Below, piece by piece: positions 14,887 to 26,000 of a stretch of 64,000 bases of DNA. The stretch comes from Methylobacterium sp. Leaf108 (GTDB taxonomy: Bacteria > Pseudomonadota > Alphaproteobacteria > Rhizobiales > Beijerinckiaceae): contig NZ_LMND01000035.1 in NCBI RefSeq assembly GCF_001423265.1, positions 126,639 through 190,638 of the forward strand, given 5' to 3'. Position numbers and translations under genes: made by a program. The notes below the pieces were generated by a model. It was not told the DNA's origin. It did not search any database and saw nothing but the letters and a program-made list of their open reading frames with translations. Position 1 is the first letter of the stretch. Each line of letters opens with the position of its first letter.

Positions 14887-15147
14887 ATGGACGGACGAGC
14901 CCGCGTGGCGTGGCATCTGCGACGATTGCGGGTTGAACGGGGGCTTTCTCAGGAAGCGCTTGCCGTCGATGCTGGCGTGGACCGCGGCTACGTGAGTGGG
15001 ATTGAGCGGCGCAGCTTCAATCCCACGATCGACGTATTAGATCGCCTTGCTGTTGCCCTACGGGTCGACGTGGCCGAGTTTCTGGTGCGTCCAGCCGAAG
15101 GTGATCAGCCTCCGCTGCCCCTCAGACCGGGACGCCGTCGAGATTGA
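14887..15147 (+). CDS. XRE-family helix-turn-helix regulator
   Basis: This 86-residue protein is almost wholly a Cro/CI-type helix-turn-helix: LRRLRVERGLSQEALAVDAGVDRGYVSGIERR and NPTIDVLDRLAVALRVDVAEFL (residues 11-65). It is short enough to be a single-domain DNA-binding regulator, usually a repressor of the adjacent genes. It is divergent from the RNase J-like/nuclease pair, with a small palindrome in the shared gap, as expected for control of a restriction-modification, toxin-antitoxin or defence module. The ATG start is preceded by a weak ribosome-binding site. The tRNA-Ser gene follows about 180 bases downstream. Confidence 0.88.
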   Translation: MDGRARVAWHLRRLRVERGLSQEALAVDAGVDRGYVSGIERRSFNPTIDVLDRLAVALRVDVAEFLVRPAEGDQPPLPLRPGRRRD

Positions 15148-15251
15148 TTGCCGGGAAAAGCCTGAGCTTTAGCGACTTGCGGAGGATGCGAGACGAGATG
15201 CAGGGTTCGACCGTGGAAGCCCGTCGATGTCCGCTTATGTTCGTGATCGTT

Positions 15252-15275
15252 ATTGGGGCCACCATTGGGGCCATG
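15252..15275. repeat. 12-bp tandem repeat in AT-rich tRNA-proximal gap
   Basis: Two near-identical 12-base units (ATTGGGGCCACC, ATTGGGGCCATG) are followed by an AT-rich tract (15285-15325) that runs up to the 3' end of tRNA-Ser. The abrupt fall in GC here and the tRNA position are typical of the edge of an integrated element, but no integrase gene or second tRNA end is visible in the window. Confidence 0.5.
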
Positions 15276-15325
15276 TAAGAGACGGTCAAATTTTATTAAC
15301 TAAATCAAGAACTTACAGGTACATT

Positions 15326-15415
15326 TGGCGGAAGGGGTGGGATTCGAACCCACGGTGGAGTTGCCCCCACGGCGGTTTTCAAGACCGCTGCCTTAAACCA
15401 CTCGGCCACCCTTCC
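15326..15415 (-). tRNA. tRNA-Ser (anticodon UGA)
   Basis: On the minus strand the 90 bases fold as a class II tRNA: acceptor GGAAGGG/CCCTTCC, D-arm with GAGTGG, anticodon stem GCGGT/ACCGC with loop CTTGAAA (anticodon TGA), a long variable arm (CGTGGGGG...CTCCACC), T-arm GTGGG-TTCGAAT-CCCAC, discriminator G and an encoded CCA. It reads UCA serine codons. The gene sits between the accessory region (lower coordinates, at its 3' end) and the backbone, the usual place for tRNA-targeting integration. Confidence 0.97.
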
Positions 15416-15499
15416 GGAGCGCAGGCCGCCCGGACATCGCGTCTCTACGCCCAAACCGCCGGGACGGAAATCGGTATTTCCCGGCGGCGGGACGAGCGC

Positions 15500-17716
15500 T
15501 CAGGACAGGCTCTTCAGGCGATCGAGGAGCGGGCGGTCGTGGAGGACCGCCAGGCGCTCCTTCGGCGACAGCCAGGCCGTCGCCTCGTCCAGGGTCCGGG
15601 CCTCGGCGAGCTTGGCCGCCGCCAACGTCCGGTCCGGATCGATGGCGCCACGGGAACGCGGGCTGGCCGGGGGCAGCATCAGGGCATGGGCGGCCGCCAG
15701 GTGCGCGTCGGCGTGGATGGCGGCGAGCGCGGGGGCGTCGTCGAGGCCCATGGCGGCGTTACGCCGGGCGAGGCTGCCGGCGGCGGTGGCCACGGCGGGG
15801 GGATCGCGCTCCTCCGGGGTCATCAGGAGCCCGAGGCGCTTGAGGCCGAGCCCCCAGGCGAGTTGCCCGCTCGCCCAGGAGATCGGGATGGCCAGCACCA
15901 GGCCGAGGATGGTCGGCGACATCCACAGGAACAGCGAGGTGGCGATGGCGAAGGCCGCGACCCCCGTCACCAGGCCCAGCGCCATGTGCCAGCGGTGGCG
16001 GCGCACGATGTCCGAGAACGGGATCGAGCCGTCGTCGCGCCGCTGCGGGTTCCAGCCGGTGTCGCGGCCCGCCAGGATCTGGAAGACCGAGCCCGACTGG
16101 ATCAGCATCGCGATGGGCGCGATGAGCGCCGACAGCAGGGTCTCGATCAGGCTCGAGAGCACCAGCCGGAGCGCGCCGCCGCTGGCCCGGCGCACCGGCC
16201 CGTCGAACAGGGCGAGGAGGAGGCCGAGGAGCTTGGGCGCCAGCAGGATGCCCATGGTCAGGCCGAAGAGCTGGAGCGCGCGCACCGGGTCGAACCGCGG
16301 CCAGTTCGGGAACAGGCCGGAATCGCCGGAGAAATAATCGGGCTGGATCGTGGCCGTCTGCAGCACCAGCGCGATGCCGACCACGAGCTGGGCGAGCCAG
16401 AGCGGGGAGGCGACGTAGCCGGCGATGCCGGTGGCGAAATGCTGGCGCGAGGCCGCCCGCAGGCCGGCAGCGCCGATGATGCCCGAGTGCTGGAGGTTGC
16501 CCTGCGCCCAGCGCCGGTCTCGCACAGCCACGTCGATGAGAGAAGGCGGGCTCTCCTCGTAGGAGCCCGGCAGGGTCGGCAGCATCGTCACGCTCCAGCC
16601 GGCGCGCCGGATCAGCGCCGCCTCGACGAAGTCGTGGGACAGGACGTGGCCGCCGAACGGCGGCTTGCCGGGCAGGTCGGGCAGGCCGCAGGCCTGCGCG
16701 AAGGCGCGGGTGCGGATGATGGCGTTGTGGCCCCAGTAGTTGCCGTCCGACCCAGACCAGGCCGAGAGGCCGGTGGCGATCACCGGCCCGTAGATCCGGG
16801 CGGCGAACTGCTGCACGCGGGCGAACAGGGTGTTGCGGTTGATGATGAGCGGCAGCGACTGGACGATGCCGGCGTCCGGGTCCGCCTCCATGGCGGAGGC
16901 GAGCGCCACGATGCAGGGGCCGCTCATCAGGCTGTCGGCATCGAGCACCAGCATGTGGTCGTAGGAGGCGCCCCAGCGGCTCACGAAGTCGCCGATGTTG
17001 CCGGCCTTGCGATGATGGTTCTTGGCCCGGTGGCGGTAGTACAGGCGCGCCTCGGGTCCGAGGCGCTCGCGCAGAGCCAGGAAAGCGCGCTCCTCGGCGA
17101 TCCAGGCGTCGCCCTGGGTCGAATCCGACAGCACGAACCAGTCGAAGGCGGCGCCGTGGCCGGTGGCCTCGACCTCGGCCCGCATCGCCTCGATGCCCGC
17201 GAAGGTGCGGGCGGTGGCCTCGTTGTAGACCGGCATCACCACCGCGGTGCGTGTGGCGAGCGCCCCGGCCAGGGGTTTGTGGCGCGGTGCGCGCAACAGC
17301 ACGACGAACCCGAGGATCGCGCCCGTGAAGGCCAGCGCGATCCAGGAGAAGTTGAGGGTGAAGAGGACGAGCAGCACGTACTGCAGCGCCGTGGTGCCGC
17401 CTGAGACCGAGACCACTTCGTACATCTGCAGGGCGCCGTAGGCGGTCAGCAGTGCCGCGCCTCCAAACACGAAGGCGCGCGCCAGCCAGGGGCGGCGTTC
17501 GGGCCGGGCCGGGCGATGGCCGGAGCGCGGGTCCCAGGCGCCGAGGTCCTGCACCGGCATCGCCAGCGGTGCTTCCGGCGGCATCGCGTGATGGGCCTCC
17601 GGCGGGACGGCGGATGTCGCCTCGGTCGGCCTGGCCGGACCCGCCTCCGGGGGCGGGGCGGGATGCCGGTCGGCGTCGGAATGCGGGGGGGTCAGGGTGT
17701 CCAACGGTACAGCCAT
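15500..17716 (-). CDS. mdoH: Glucans biosynthesis glucosyltransferase OpgH (MdoH)
   Basis: This 738-residue inner-membrane enzyme polymerises UDP-glucose into the linear beta-glucan backbone of osmoregulated periplasmic glucans. After a proline-rich N-terminus, membrane segments occur at about 85-105 and 115-145, then a family 2 glycosyltransferase domain with VVMPVYNE, LSDSTQGDAW, DADS (DxD) and RDRRWAQGN (QxxRW-like), then several C-terminal membrane helices (about 435-620). The start at 17716 lies inside the end of the upstream opgG-type gene (25-base overlap), showing co-translation. A longer upstream frame exists but would run far into the opgG gene in another frame, so it is rejected. 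Confidence in the family is high. Confidence 0.93.
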   Translation of the reverse strand: MAVPLDTLTPPHSDADRHPAPPPEAGPARPTEATSAVPPEAHHAMPPEAPLAMPVQDLGAWDPRSGHRPARPERRPWLARAFVFGGAALLTAYGALQMYEVVSVSGGTTALQYVLLVLFTLNFSWIALAFTGAILGFVVLLRAPRHKPLAGALATRTAVVMPVYNEATARTFAGIEAMRAEVEATGHGAAFDWFVLSDSTQGDAWIAEERAFLALRERLGPEARLYYRHRAKNHHRKAGNIGDFVSRWGASYDHMLVLDADSLMSGPCIVALASAMEADPDAGIVQSLPLIINRNTLFARVQQFAARIYGPVIATGLSAWSGSDGNYWGHNAIIRTRAFAQACGLPDLPGKPPFGGHVLSHDFVEAALIRRAGWSVTMLPTLPGSYEESPPSLIDVAVRDRRWAQGNLQHSGIIGAAGLRAASRQHFATGIAGYVASPLWLAQLVVGIALVLQTATIQPDYFSGDSGLFPNWPRFDPVRALQLFGLTMGILLAPKLLGLLLALFDGPVRRASGGALRLVLSSLIETLLSALIAPIAMLIQSGSVFQILAGRDTGWNPQRRDDGSIPFSDIVRRHRWHMALGLVTGVAAFAIATSLFLWMSPTILGLVLAIPISWASGQLAWGLGLKRLGLLMTPEERDPPAVATAAGSLARRNAAMGLDDAPALAAIHADAHLAAAHALMLPPASPRSRGAIDPDRTLAAAKLAEARTLDEATAWLSPKERLAVLHDRPLLDRLKSLS

Positions 17717-19275
17717 GTTTCGGTCACGGGCCTGTCGTCGCGCCGCAGGAGGAGCCGCAATTCGCAGGCCTTCGCACCGGCCGGATCGAGCTCGAACGCC
17801 ACCCGCACCGTCCGCCGCTCGGGATAGCGGTAGAGCGTGCGCGTCACGATCGTGCCGGGGGAAGCCGTGAGCTCGGTCTGGAGTTCCGCGCCGCCGGTGA
17901 AGTCGTCGCCGCTGAAATCCACCGCGAACCGGCGCCGGCCCTCGGCCGAGCCGCGGCCGCTGCGGGTGGCGGTGACGGGGGCCAGCCGCAGCCGCTCGGG
18001 CGCGTCCCATCCCCAGGTCAGGCGGTAGGCCAGGGCCCGCTCGGCCCCGGCCGCCAGCCCTTCCTTGGGGCGCCAATAGGCCAGCACGTTCTCGTTGGCG
18101 TCGGAATCGCTCGGGATCTCCAGCAGGCTGACCGCGCCCGCCCCCCAGGGCTCGCGCGGCTCGGCCCAGAGCGAGGGGCGGCGCTCCCAGCCGTTGATGT
18201 CGTCCTGGTAGGTGGCGTAGTCGCGCGAGCGCTGCATCAGGCCGAAGCCCTTCGGGCTCTCGTCGAGGAAGGACGAGATCTGCAGGGTCTCTGGGTTGCG
18301 CAGCGGCCGCCAGATCGCCTCGTTGGCGCCGGTGCGGATGCGCAGGCCCTCCGAGCCGTGGACGGCGGCGCGGATGTCCTCGGCGCCGCGCCGCTCGCTC
18401 GGCCCGAACAGGTAGCGCGTCGTCATGCTGGCCAGCCCGAGGTGGTCGAGGGCGGCGCGGGCGAACAGGGTGCCCGAGACCTCGGCGGTGGAGGCCGGGC
18501 CGGGCCGGCAGTCGATCCGCAGGGCGGCGGTGGCCGATTCGGATTCGACGAGGGCGTGGATCACGATCGCGTCAGGAGCGGCCGGACGCTCGATCCAGAG
18601 GGCGCGGAACTGCGGGAACTCCTCGCCGCGCGGATCGGCCGGGCGCAGGGTCAAGGCGCGGGCGGTGGCGCCGAAGCGTTGGCCCGAGGCGACGAGGCGG
18701 AAGAAGGAGGCCCCTTGGAACAGGGCGAAATCGGCCAGATCCCCGCCGCCGAACCGAGACCGGATACGGATGCCGGAATAGCCCGGGTCGTCCTTGAAGG
18801 CGGGCAGCGCCGGCCCGCCCTCGGCAAAGCGCGCCGGATCGTAGGGCACCGGCCGCTGGACGCCGTCCGCGACGAGGGTGAGCGTCACGCGGTCGCCGTA
18901 GACCGAGCCGCGGTGCAGCGGTTCGACGGTGAAGCCGAGGTCGTCGCCGGCAAAGATCGCGCTGCCGGGGACCGTGCGGATGGCGGCGTACTGGTCGCGA
19001 CTCAGGCCGGACAGGGACTCGGGCAGGTCTGCCGCCGGGCGCTGGTAGGGCTTGGCGGCGAGCGCCCGGGCGAGATCGGTAACGAGGCCGGGCGAGAACG
19101 GCGTGCCGGCGGCGGGCAGGGCGGAGGCGGCCTCCTGCGCCGCGGCCGCGGCCGGCGCCAGGGCGAGGGCGGCCATCGCCACGCCCCCCTGGCGCAGAAC
19201 GTCCCTGCGGGTCGAGCCGGAGTCCGGGGGGAGCGAGGGGGATCGGAAGGGGGTGGACCGGGTCGGCAGGGTCAT
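17692..19275 (-). CDS. Glucan biosynthesis protein OpgG/OpgD, Tat-exported
   Basis: This 527-residue periplasmic protein matches the MdoG family, needed for the final structure of osmoregulated periplasmic glucans. The chosen ATG at 19275 gives an N-terminal STRRDVLRQGG followed by an alanine-rich hydrophobic stretch (about 20-45), a twin-arginine signal. In E. coli the Tat-exported paralogue is OpgD and the Sec-exported one is OpgG, so this may be closer to OpgD; one gene appears to serve here. Family motifs include PYQRP, DQYAAIR and the C-terminal ETWLYRW. It is upstream of and overlaps the glucosyltransferase gene. The frame continues upstream but that part is not typical coding. Confidence 0.9.
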   Translation of the reverse strand: MTLPTRSTPFRSPSLPPDSGSTRRDVLRQGGVAMAALALAPAAAAAQEAASALPAAGTPFSPGLVTDLARALAAKPYQRPAADLPESLSGLSRDQYAAIRTVPGSAIFAGDDLGFTVEPLHRGSVYGDRVTLTLVADGVQRPVPYDPARFAEGGPALPAFKDDPGYSGIRIRSRFGGGDLADFALFQGASFFRLVASGQRFGATARALTLRPADPRGEEFPQFRALWIERPAAPDAIVIHALVESESATAALRIDCRPGPASTAEVSGTLFARAALDHLGLASMTTRYLFGPSERRGAEDIRAAVHGSEGLRIRTGANEAIWRPLRNPETLQISSFLDESPKGFGLMQRSRDYATYQDDINGWERRPSLWAEPREPWGAGAVSLLEIPSDSDANENVLAYWRPKEGLAAGAERALAYRLTWGWDAPERLRLAPVTATRSGRGSAEGRRRFAVDFSGDDFTGGAELQTELTASPGTIVTRTLYRYPERRTVRVAFELDPAGAKACELRLLLRRDDRPVTETWLYRWTP

Positions 19276-19629
19276 GCGGCCTTCATGTCGGTTCGTTCGA
19301 AGCGGCGAACACGGGGGTCGTTCGCACGGGCGGTCGATGGCCTCCCTACCATGCCGGGGCCTGAACGGGGCGTTAAGGACTCGTGCCGACCGGCCCGGAA
19401 GGCCAAGCGACTTTCGGGCCATCGGCGGAGGCGCCGGTTCGCCCGTGCGGCGTCGGTTTGCCCGCGTCAAAGTTGGCTTGGCCGCGTCAAAGTTGGCTTG
19501 GCCGCACGAACCTGATTAGACCGCCTGATTGGACCGTCGGCGCGATTCCACGGGGGCCGCCCGGCCGGTCGTCGACCTGTTGTCCGGGCAAGCGTGCACC
19601 GGCGCGACGAACCGCGAGGCGAAGGCAGG
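19276..19629. other. 354-base divergent promoter region
   Basis: This region lies between the divergent opgG-type gene and glmU. It carries a 20-bp tandem duplication (19462-19501). Promoters of both genes must lie here; I cannot identify them confidently. No small gene is seen. Confidence 0.5.
19462..19501. repeat. 20-bp tandem repeat, two perfect copies
   Basis: The unit CCGCGTCAAAGTTGGCTTGG occurs twice head to tail, with a degenerate flank before it (GTCGGTTTGC). It is in the opgG-glmU gap and is one of several 15-20 bp tandem duplications in this window. Confidence 0.9.
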
Positions 19630-21021
19630 ATGACCACACGACACGGATCGGCCGGACGGACTCTCACGGCGATCGTCCTGGCCGCCGGCAAGGGCACGCG
19701 GATGCGGTCGGCGCTGCCCAAGGTCCTGCATGCCGTCGCCGGCCGGACCATGCTCGGGCACGTCCTCACCGCCGCCCGGGAGGCGGGTGCCGGGCGTATC
19801 GCGGTGGTGGCCGAGCCGGGTCAGGCGGCGGTGGAGGCCGAGGTCGCCGCCATCGCCCCCGGGGCGCGGGTCCATCCCCAGGCCGAGCGCCTGGGCACCG
19901 CGCACGCGGTGCTGGCCGCCCGCGACACCCTGGCCGAGGATGCCGACGACGTCGTGGTCGCCTTCGGCGACACCCCGCTCGTCACCGCCGCGACCCTGAC
20001 GCGCCTGCGCGCGCCGCTGGCCGAGGGTGCGGCCATCGCCGTCCTCGCCTTCGACACCGACAGGCCAACGGGTTACGGCCGTGTCCTCACGCAGGATGGC
20101 AGCGTCACCGCGATCCGCGAGGACAAGGACGCCACGGACGAGGAGCGCCGCGTCGGCCTGTGCAACGCCGGGCTGATGGCCCTGTCCGGGCGCCACGCGC
20201 TGGCCATCCTGGACCGGATCGGCAACGCCAACGCCGCGGGCGAATACTATCTCACCGACGCCGTCGCCCTGGCGGTGGCCGAGGGCCTGTCCGTCGCCGT
20301 GGTGCGAGTGGAGGAGGCGGAGGCGCAGGGGGTCAACGACCGCGTCCAGCTCGCCGTGGCGGAGGCCGAGATCCAGTCGCGCCTGCGCCGCGCCGCCCAG
20401 ATCGGCGGGGCGACGCTGGTGGCGCCGGAGACGGTTTTCCTGAGCGTCGACACGGTGTTGGGCCAGGACGTTCTGGTGGAGCCTCATGTGGTGTTCGGGC
20501 CGCGCGTCACGGTGGGGGACGGCTGCGTCATCCATGCCTTCTCGCACCTCGAAGGGGCGAGCCTGGAACCGGGCGTGACCATCGGGCCCTACGCCCGGCT
20601 GCGCCCCGGCGCGGTGCTGGAGACGGGCTCGCGGGTCGGCAACTTCGTGGAACTGAAGAACACCCGCCTCGGGGCCGGCGCCAAGGCCAACCACCTGACC
20701 TACCTCGGCGATTCGACGGTGGGGGCGGGCGCCAACGTCGGCGCGGGCACCATCACCTGCAACTACGACGGGGTGAACAAGCACCGCACATCGATCGGGG
20801 CGGGGGCCTTCGTCGGCTCCAACAGCGCCCTGGTCGCCCCGGTCGCGGTGGGGGCGGGGGCCATCGTCGGGGCCGGGTCGGTGGTGACCGCGGACGTGCC
20901 CGCCGACGGGCTCGCGGTAGCCCGCGCCCGCCAGGTCAACCGCCCGGAGGGGGCCAGGCTCTGGCGCGCGACCAAGGGGCTGGTGCGCAAACCGGAAACC
21001 AAGACGCACGAAAAGCCCTGA
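19630..21021 (+). CDS. glmU: Bifunctional UDP-GlcNAc pyrophosphorylase / GlcN-1-P acetyltransferase GlmU
   Basis: This 463-residue enzyme acetylates glucosamine-1-phosphate and then uridylates it to UDP-GlcNAc for peptidoglycan and lipid A. The N-terminal pyrophosphorylase domain shows VLAAGKGTRMRSALPKVLH (about 13-31) and the uridine-binding GTAHAV region. The C-terminal half is a left-handed beta-helix acetyltransferase with the hexapeptide-type pattern and LKNT and NYDG motifs. The start ATG at 19630 has a good ribosome-binding site (GAAGGCAGG); an upstream in-frame start is less likely. It is followed 145 bases later by glmS, which catalyses an earlier step of the same pathway. Confidence 0.97.
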   Translation: MTTRHGSAGRTLTAIVLAAGKGTRMRSALPKVLHAVAGRTMLGHVLTAAREAGAGRIAVVAEPGQAAVEAEVAAIAPGARVHPQAERLGTAHAVLAARDTLAEDADDVVVAFGDTPLVTAATLTRLRAPLAEGAAIAVLAFDTDRPTGYGRVLTQDGSVTAIREDKDATDEERRVGLCNAGLMALSGRHALAILDRIGNANAAGEYYLTDAVALAVAEGLSVAVVRVEEAEAQGVNDRVQLAVAEAEIQSRLRRAAQIGGATLVAPETVFLSVDTVLGQDVLVEPHVVFGPRVTVGDGCVIHAFSHLEGASLEPGVTIGPYARLRPGAVLETGSRVGNFVELKNTRLGAGAKANHLTYLGDSTVGAGANVGAGTITCNYDGVNKHRTSIGAGAFVGSNSALVAPVAVGAGAIVGAGSVVTADVPADGLAVARARQVNRPEGARLWRATKGLVRKPETKTHEKP

Positions 21022-21166
21022 CGGCGGGGAGACCTGTAGGCCTTTCCTCACAGGCCCGTTCAACAATCGGCCGATCGGCACACCGCACGATCGATGTGCT
21101 GGCCACGCATCGACCGGTTCCGATACAAGCACGACCACGAACGGTTTTGACGAGAGACAACGGATC

Positions 21167-22993
<1,827 letters not shown>

Positions 22994-22995
22994 CC

Positions 22996-23022
22996 GATCA
23001 CGCCGCCCGGCGGGCCGTGATC
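22996..23022. terminator. Hairpin at glmS / sensor-kinase convergent junction
   Basis: Seven-base perfect arms GATCACG (22996-23002) and CGTGATC (23016-23022) flank a GC-rich centre. It starts 3 bases past the glmS stop and overlaps the last codons of the convergent kinase gene. It could end transcription from both sides, but there is no U-tract, so the call rests on position and symmetry. Confidence 0.4.
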
Positions 23023-26000
23023 ACGGGCAGGGCCCGGCGTACCCAGGCGATCTCCTCGCGCACGCGGTCGAGCTGGAGGCGGCTTCGTGCCTCGTCGCGG
23101 TCGGGCCCGGTGCAGACCTGCTCCATCGTCCGGCAGGCGTCCGAGAGGCGCCCGAAGCCGAGCAGCCCCGCGCTCGAGACGAGGGCATGGGCATCTCCGC
23201 CGACCGCCGGCCAGTCGGCGGCGTCCCGCACCGGGGCGGCAAAGCGCCGGTCGAGCTCGGACGCGAACCGGGCGAGCATCTGGCCGAGGCTCGCCGGGCC
23301 GAGCAGGTCGTGCAGCTCGTCGAGGATGGCCGGGTCATGGCCGGGGGCGGGCGCTTGGTCACGGTCGTCCTGCGTCGGCACGCCGGCGTCCGGTCCGCGC
23401 ACGCTCGGGCCGGCCCAATGCGCCACCGCCGCCCGGAGCCGCGCGGGCGCGAACGGCTTGCCGATGTGATCGTCCATCCCCGCCTCGCGGCAGCGGGCGA
23501 CGTCGTCGGTCATGACGTTGGCGGTCATGGCCAGGATCGGCAGGCGCGCGAAGGCGCCGCCGAGGCCGCGGATGCGCCGCGTCGCCTCGAGGCCGTCCAT
23601 CACCGGCATCTGCACGTCCATCAGCACGAGGTCGTAGGCCACGCGGGTCACCGCCTCCACCGCCGCCGCTCCGTCGAGGACCACGTCGACGCGATGGCCC
23701 CAGCCGCTCAGCAGCGTCACGGCGAGTTCCCGGTTCATGTCCACATCCTCGGCCAGGAGGATGTGGGCGCACCGGCCGACGGCGGTGCCGGCCCGGGCGT
23801 CGGCATCGGCCGCCCCCTCGACGGCGGGGGTGGCGGCCACCGGCAGGGCGATGGCGAAGGAGAAGCGCGAGCCCTCGCCCTCGGCGCTGTCGAGGTCGAT
23901 CGTGCCGCCCATCATCTCCACGAGGCTGCGGCAGATCGAGAGGCCGAGGCCGGTGCCCCCGTACCGCCGGGCGGTGGAGCCGTCGACCTGGCTGAACCGC
24001 TGGAACAGGCGGTGGCGCTTCTCCTGCGGGATGCCGATGCCGGTGTCGGTCACGGTGAAGCGGATCCGGGCGCGCTCGCCGCCCTCCTCGGTGGCGACGT
24101 GCAGGTGCACGCGGCCGGCCGCCGTGAACTTCACCGCGTTGGAGAGCAGGTTCAGCAGGACCTGGCGCAGGCGGGCATCGTCGCCCACGAGGCGTTCGGG
24201 CACGCCCGCCTCGACCTGCGCGGTCAGCGCCAGGCCCTTGGCGTCGGCCTCGTTGCGCAGGAGGGCGACGGCGCCCTCGACGAGGTCGTGCGGCGAGAAC
24301 GGCTGCGGGTCGAGCGCGAGGCTGCCCGCCTCCAGCTTCGAGACGTCGAGGACGTCGTTGACGATGGACAGGAGCGTGGTGCTGGCGTCCTGGACGAGGC
24401 GGGTGTAGCGGCGCAGCATCGGCGTGCGCAGATCGGGGCTGTCGAGCATCAGGCCCGAGAAGCCGATGATGCTGTTGAGGGGCGTGCGCAGCTCGTGACT
24501 CATGCTGGCGAGGAACTCGCCCTTGGCGGCGGCGGCGGCCTCGGCTGCCTCCTTGGCGGCGCGCAGCTCCTCCTGCCGTTCGTGACGCTCCGAGACGTCG
24601 CGCACGGCCACCATCATGCTGGCCGGAGCGCCGGTGGCGGGGTCGCGGATCAGCCGGTACTTCGACTCGACCCAGGTGAACGACCCGTCCTTGCGCCGGA
24701 ACCGGTGGGTGCTCACCCCCTGGTCGATCCGGCCCTCGCGCAGGGCGGTCAGGATCTCGCCCAGCCGCGCGGCGTCCTCGGGATGCACCATCGCCTCCGG
24801 ATGGGCGCCGACGAGCTCCTCCGGTCCGTAGCCGAGGAGGTCGACGCTGGCGGGCGAGACGTAGTGGCGGACCCCGTCGATGCCGGAGAGCACGATCATG
24901 TCGGTGGCCGTCTGGGCCAGCAGGCGGTAGCGCGCCTCGCTCTCCTTGAACGCCCGGTCGCTGCGGCGGCGCGGGGTGATGTCGGTATAGGTGCGCACCG
25001 CGCCGCCCTCGGGCAGGGCGACGGTGCGGACTTCGAGCACGGTGCCGTCGCGGCACTCGCGCTCGAACACGGCTGCGCAGCGCGCCACGTCGCCCTCGTC
25101 GGGAAAGCGCCGCGCCTGGGGGTCGGCGGGATCGGCCTCGCCGTGCCGCAGATGCCCCTCGAGGTCGCGGCCGAGCACCGGGGCGCGCGCCATCATGGCG
25201 TCCGTAATGCCGAGGAGGTCGCGCGCGCGCCGGTTGCAGACCTGGACGACGCCGCGGGCGTCGGTCTCGATCAGGCCCTGCTCCATGGTGTCGAGGGTGT
25301 TGCGCAGGGTGGCGCTGGTGATGCGGGCGCTGCGCTCGGCCTGCCGCGTCTGGGCATCGGAGCGCTGGCGGCGGCCGATCTCGCTGGCGAGCGACAGCAG
25401 GGACAGGACGAGGACGAGGGTCGTGCCGCCGGCGATGGGCGCCTGGGTCCAGACGCTCCTGCGCCATTCGGCCAGGGCCGTGTCGCGCGACTGGGTGGCG
25501 CTGACGTAGAGCGGGTAGGAGGGCACGAAGCCGAGCGCCAGGACGCGCTCGATGCCGTCGGTGGACCCCGCCGACCAGAACGGCCTGGTCTGGCGCGCCA
25601 GGACGTAGCGCTTGTAGTTCTCGGTGGCCGCGTAGTTCTTGCCGACCGCGCTCGGCAGGTCGGGCGAGCGCACCAAGAGGGTGCCGTCGGCCCGCCACAG
25701 GGAGAGGGTGGAGCCGGCGCCGAGGTCGAGGGCGTCGTAGACCTCCTGGAACGCGGCCGGATTGAGGGAGGCGACGACCATGCCCGCGAAGGATCCGTCC
25801 GCGCGGGTGATGCGGCGGATCAGGGGCAGGGTCGGCAGCTTGCTGACGCGCCCGGTCACCGGCCGGCCGACGACGAGGCCGGTCTGGCCGTCGCCGTGCA
25901 GGGCCTCGACGTAGTCCCGGTCCCCGAATTCCGTGGACCGGGCCGGGAACGCTCCCGCCTCGTGGATCAGGCGGCCCGACGCATCGAGGATCATGACGTT

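Noticed and set aside
15227-17404. Long plus-strand open frame overlapping the glucosyltransferase gene
   Set aside because: Low-complexity Arg/Gly/Glu-rich translation opposite a gene with clear family motifs.
21022-21166. glmS ribozyme or leader regulator upstream of glmS
   Set aside because: The ribozyme is a Gram-positive feature and no matching core fold is visible in the 145-base gap.
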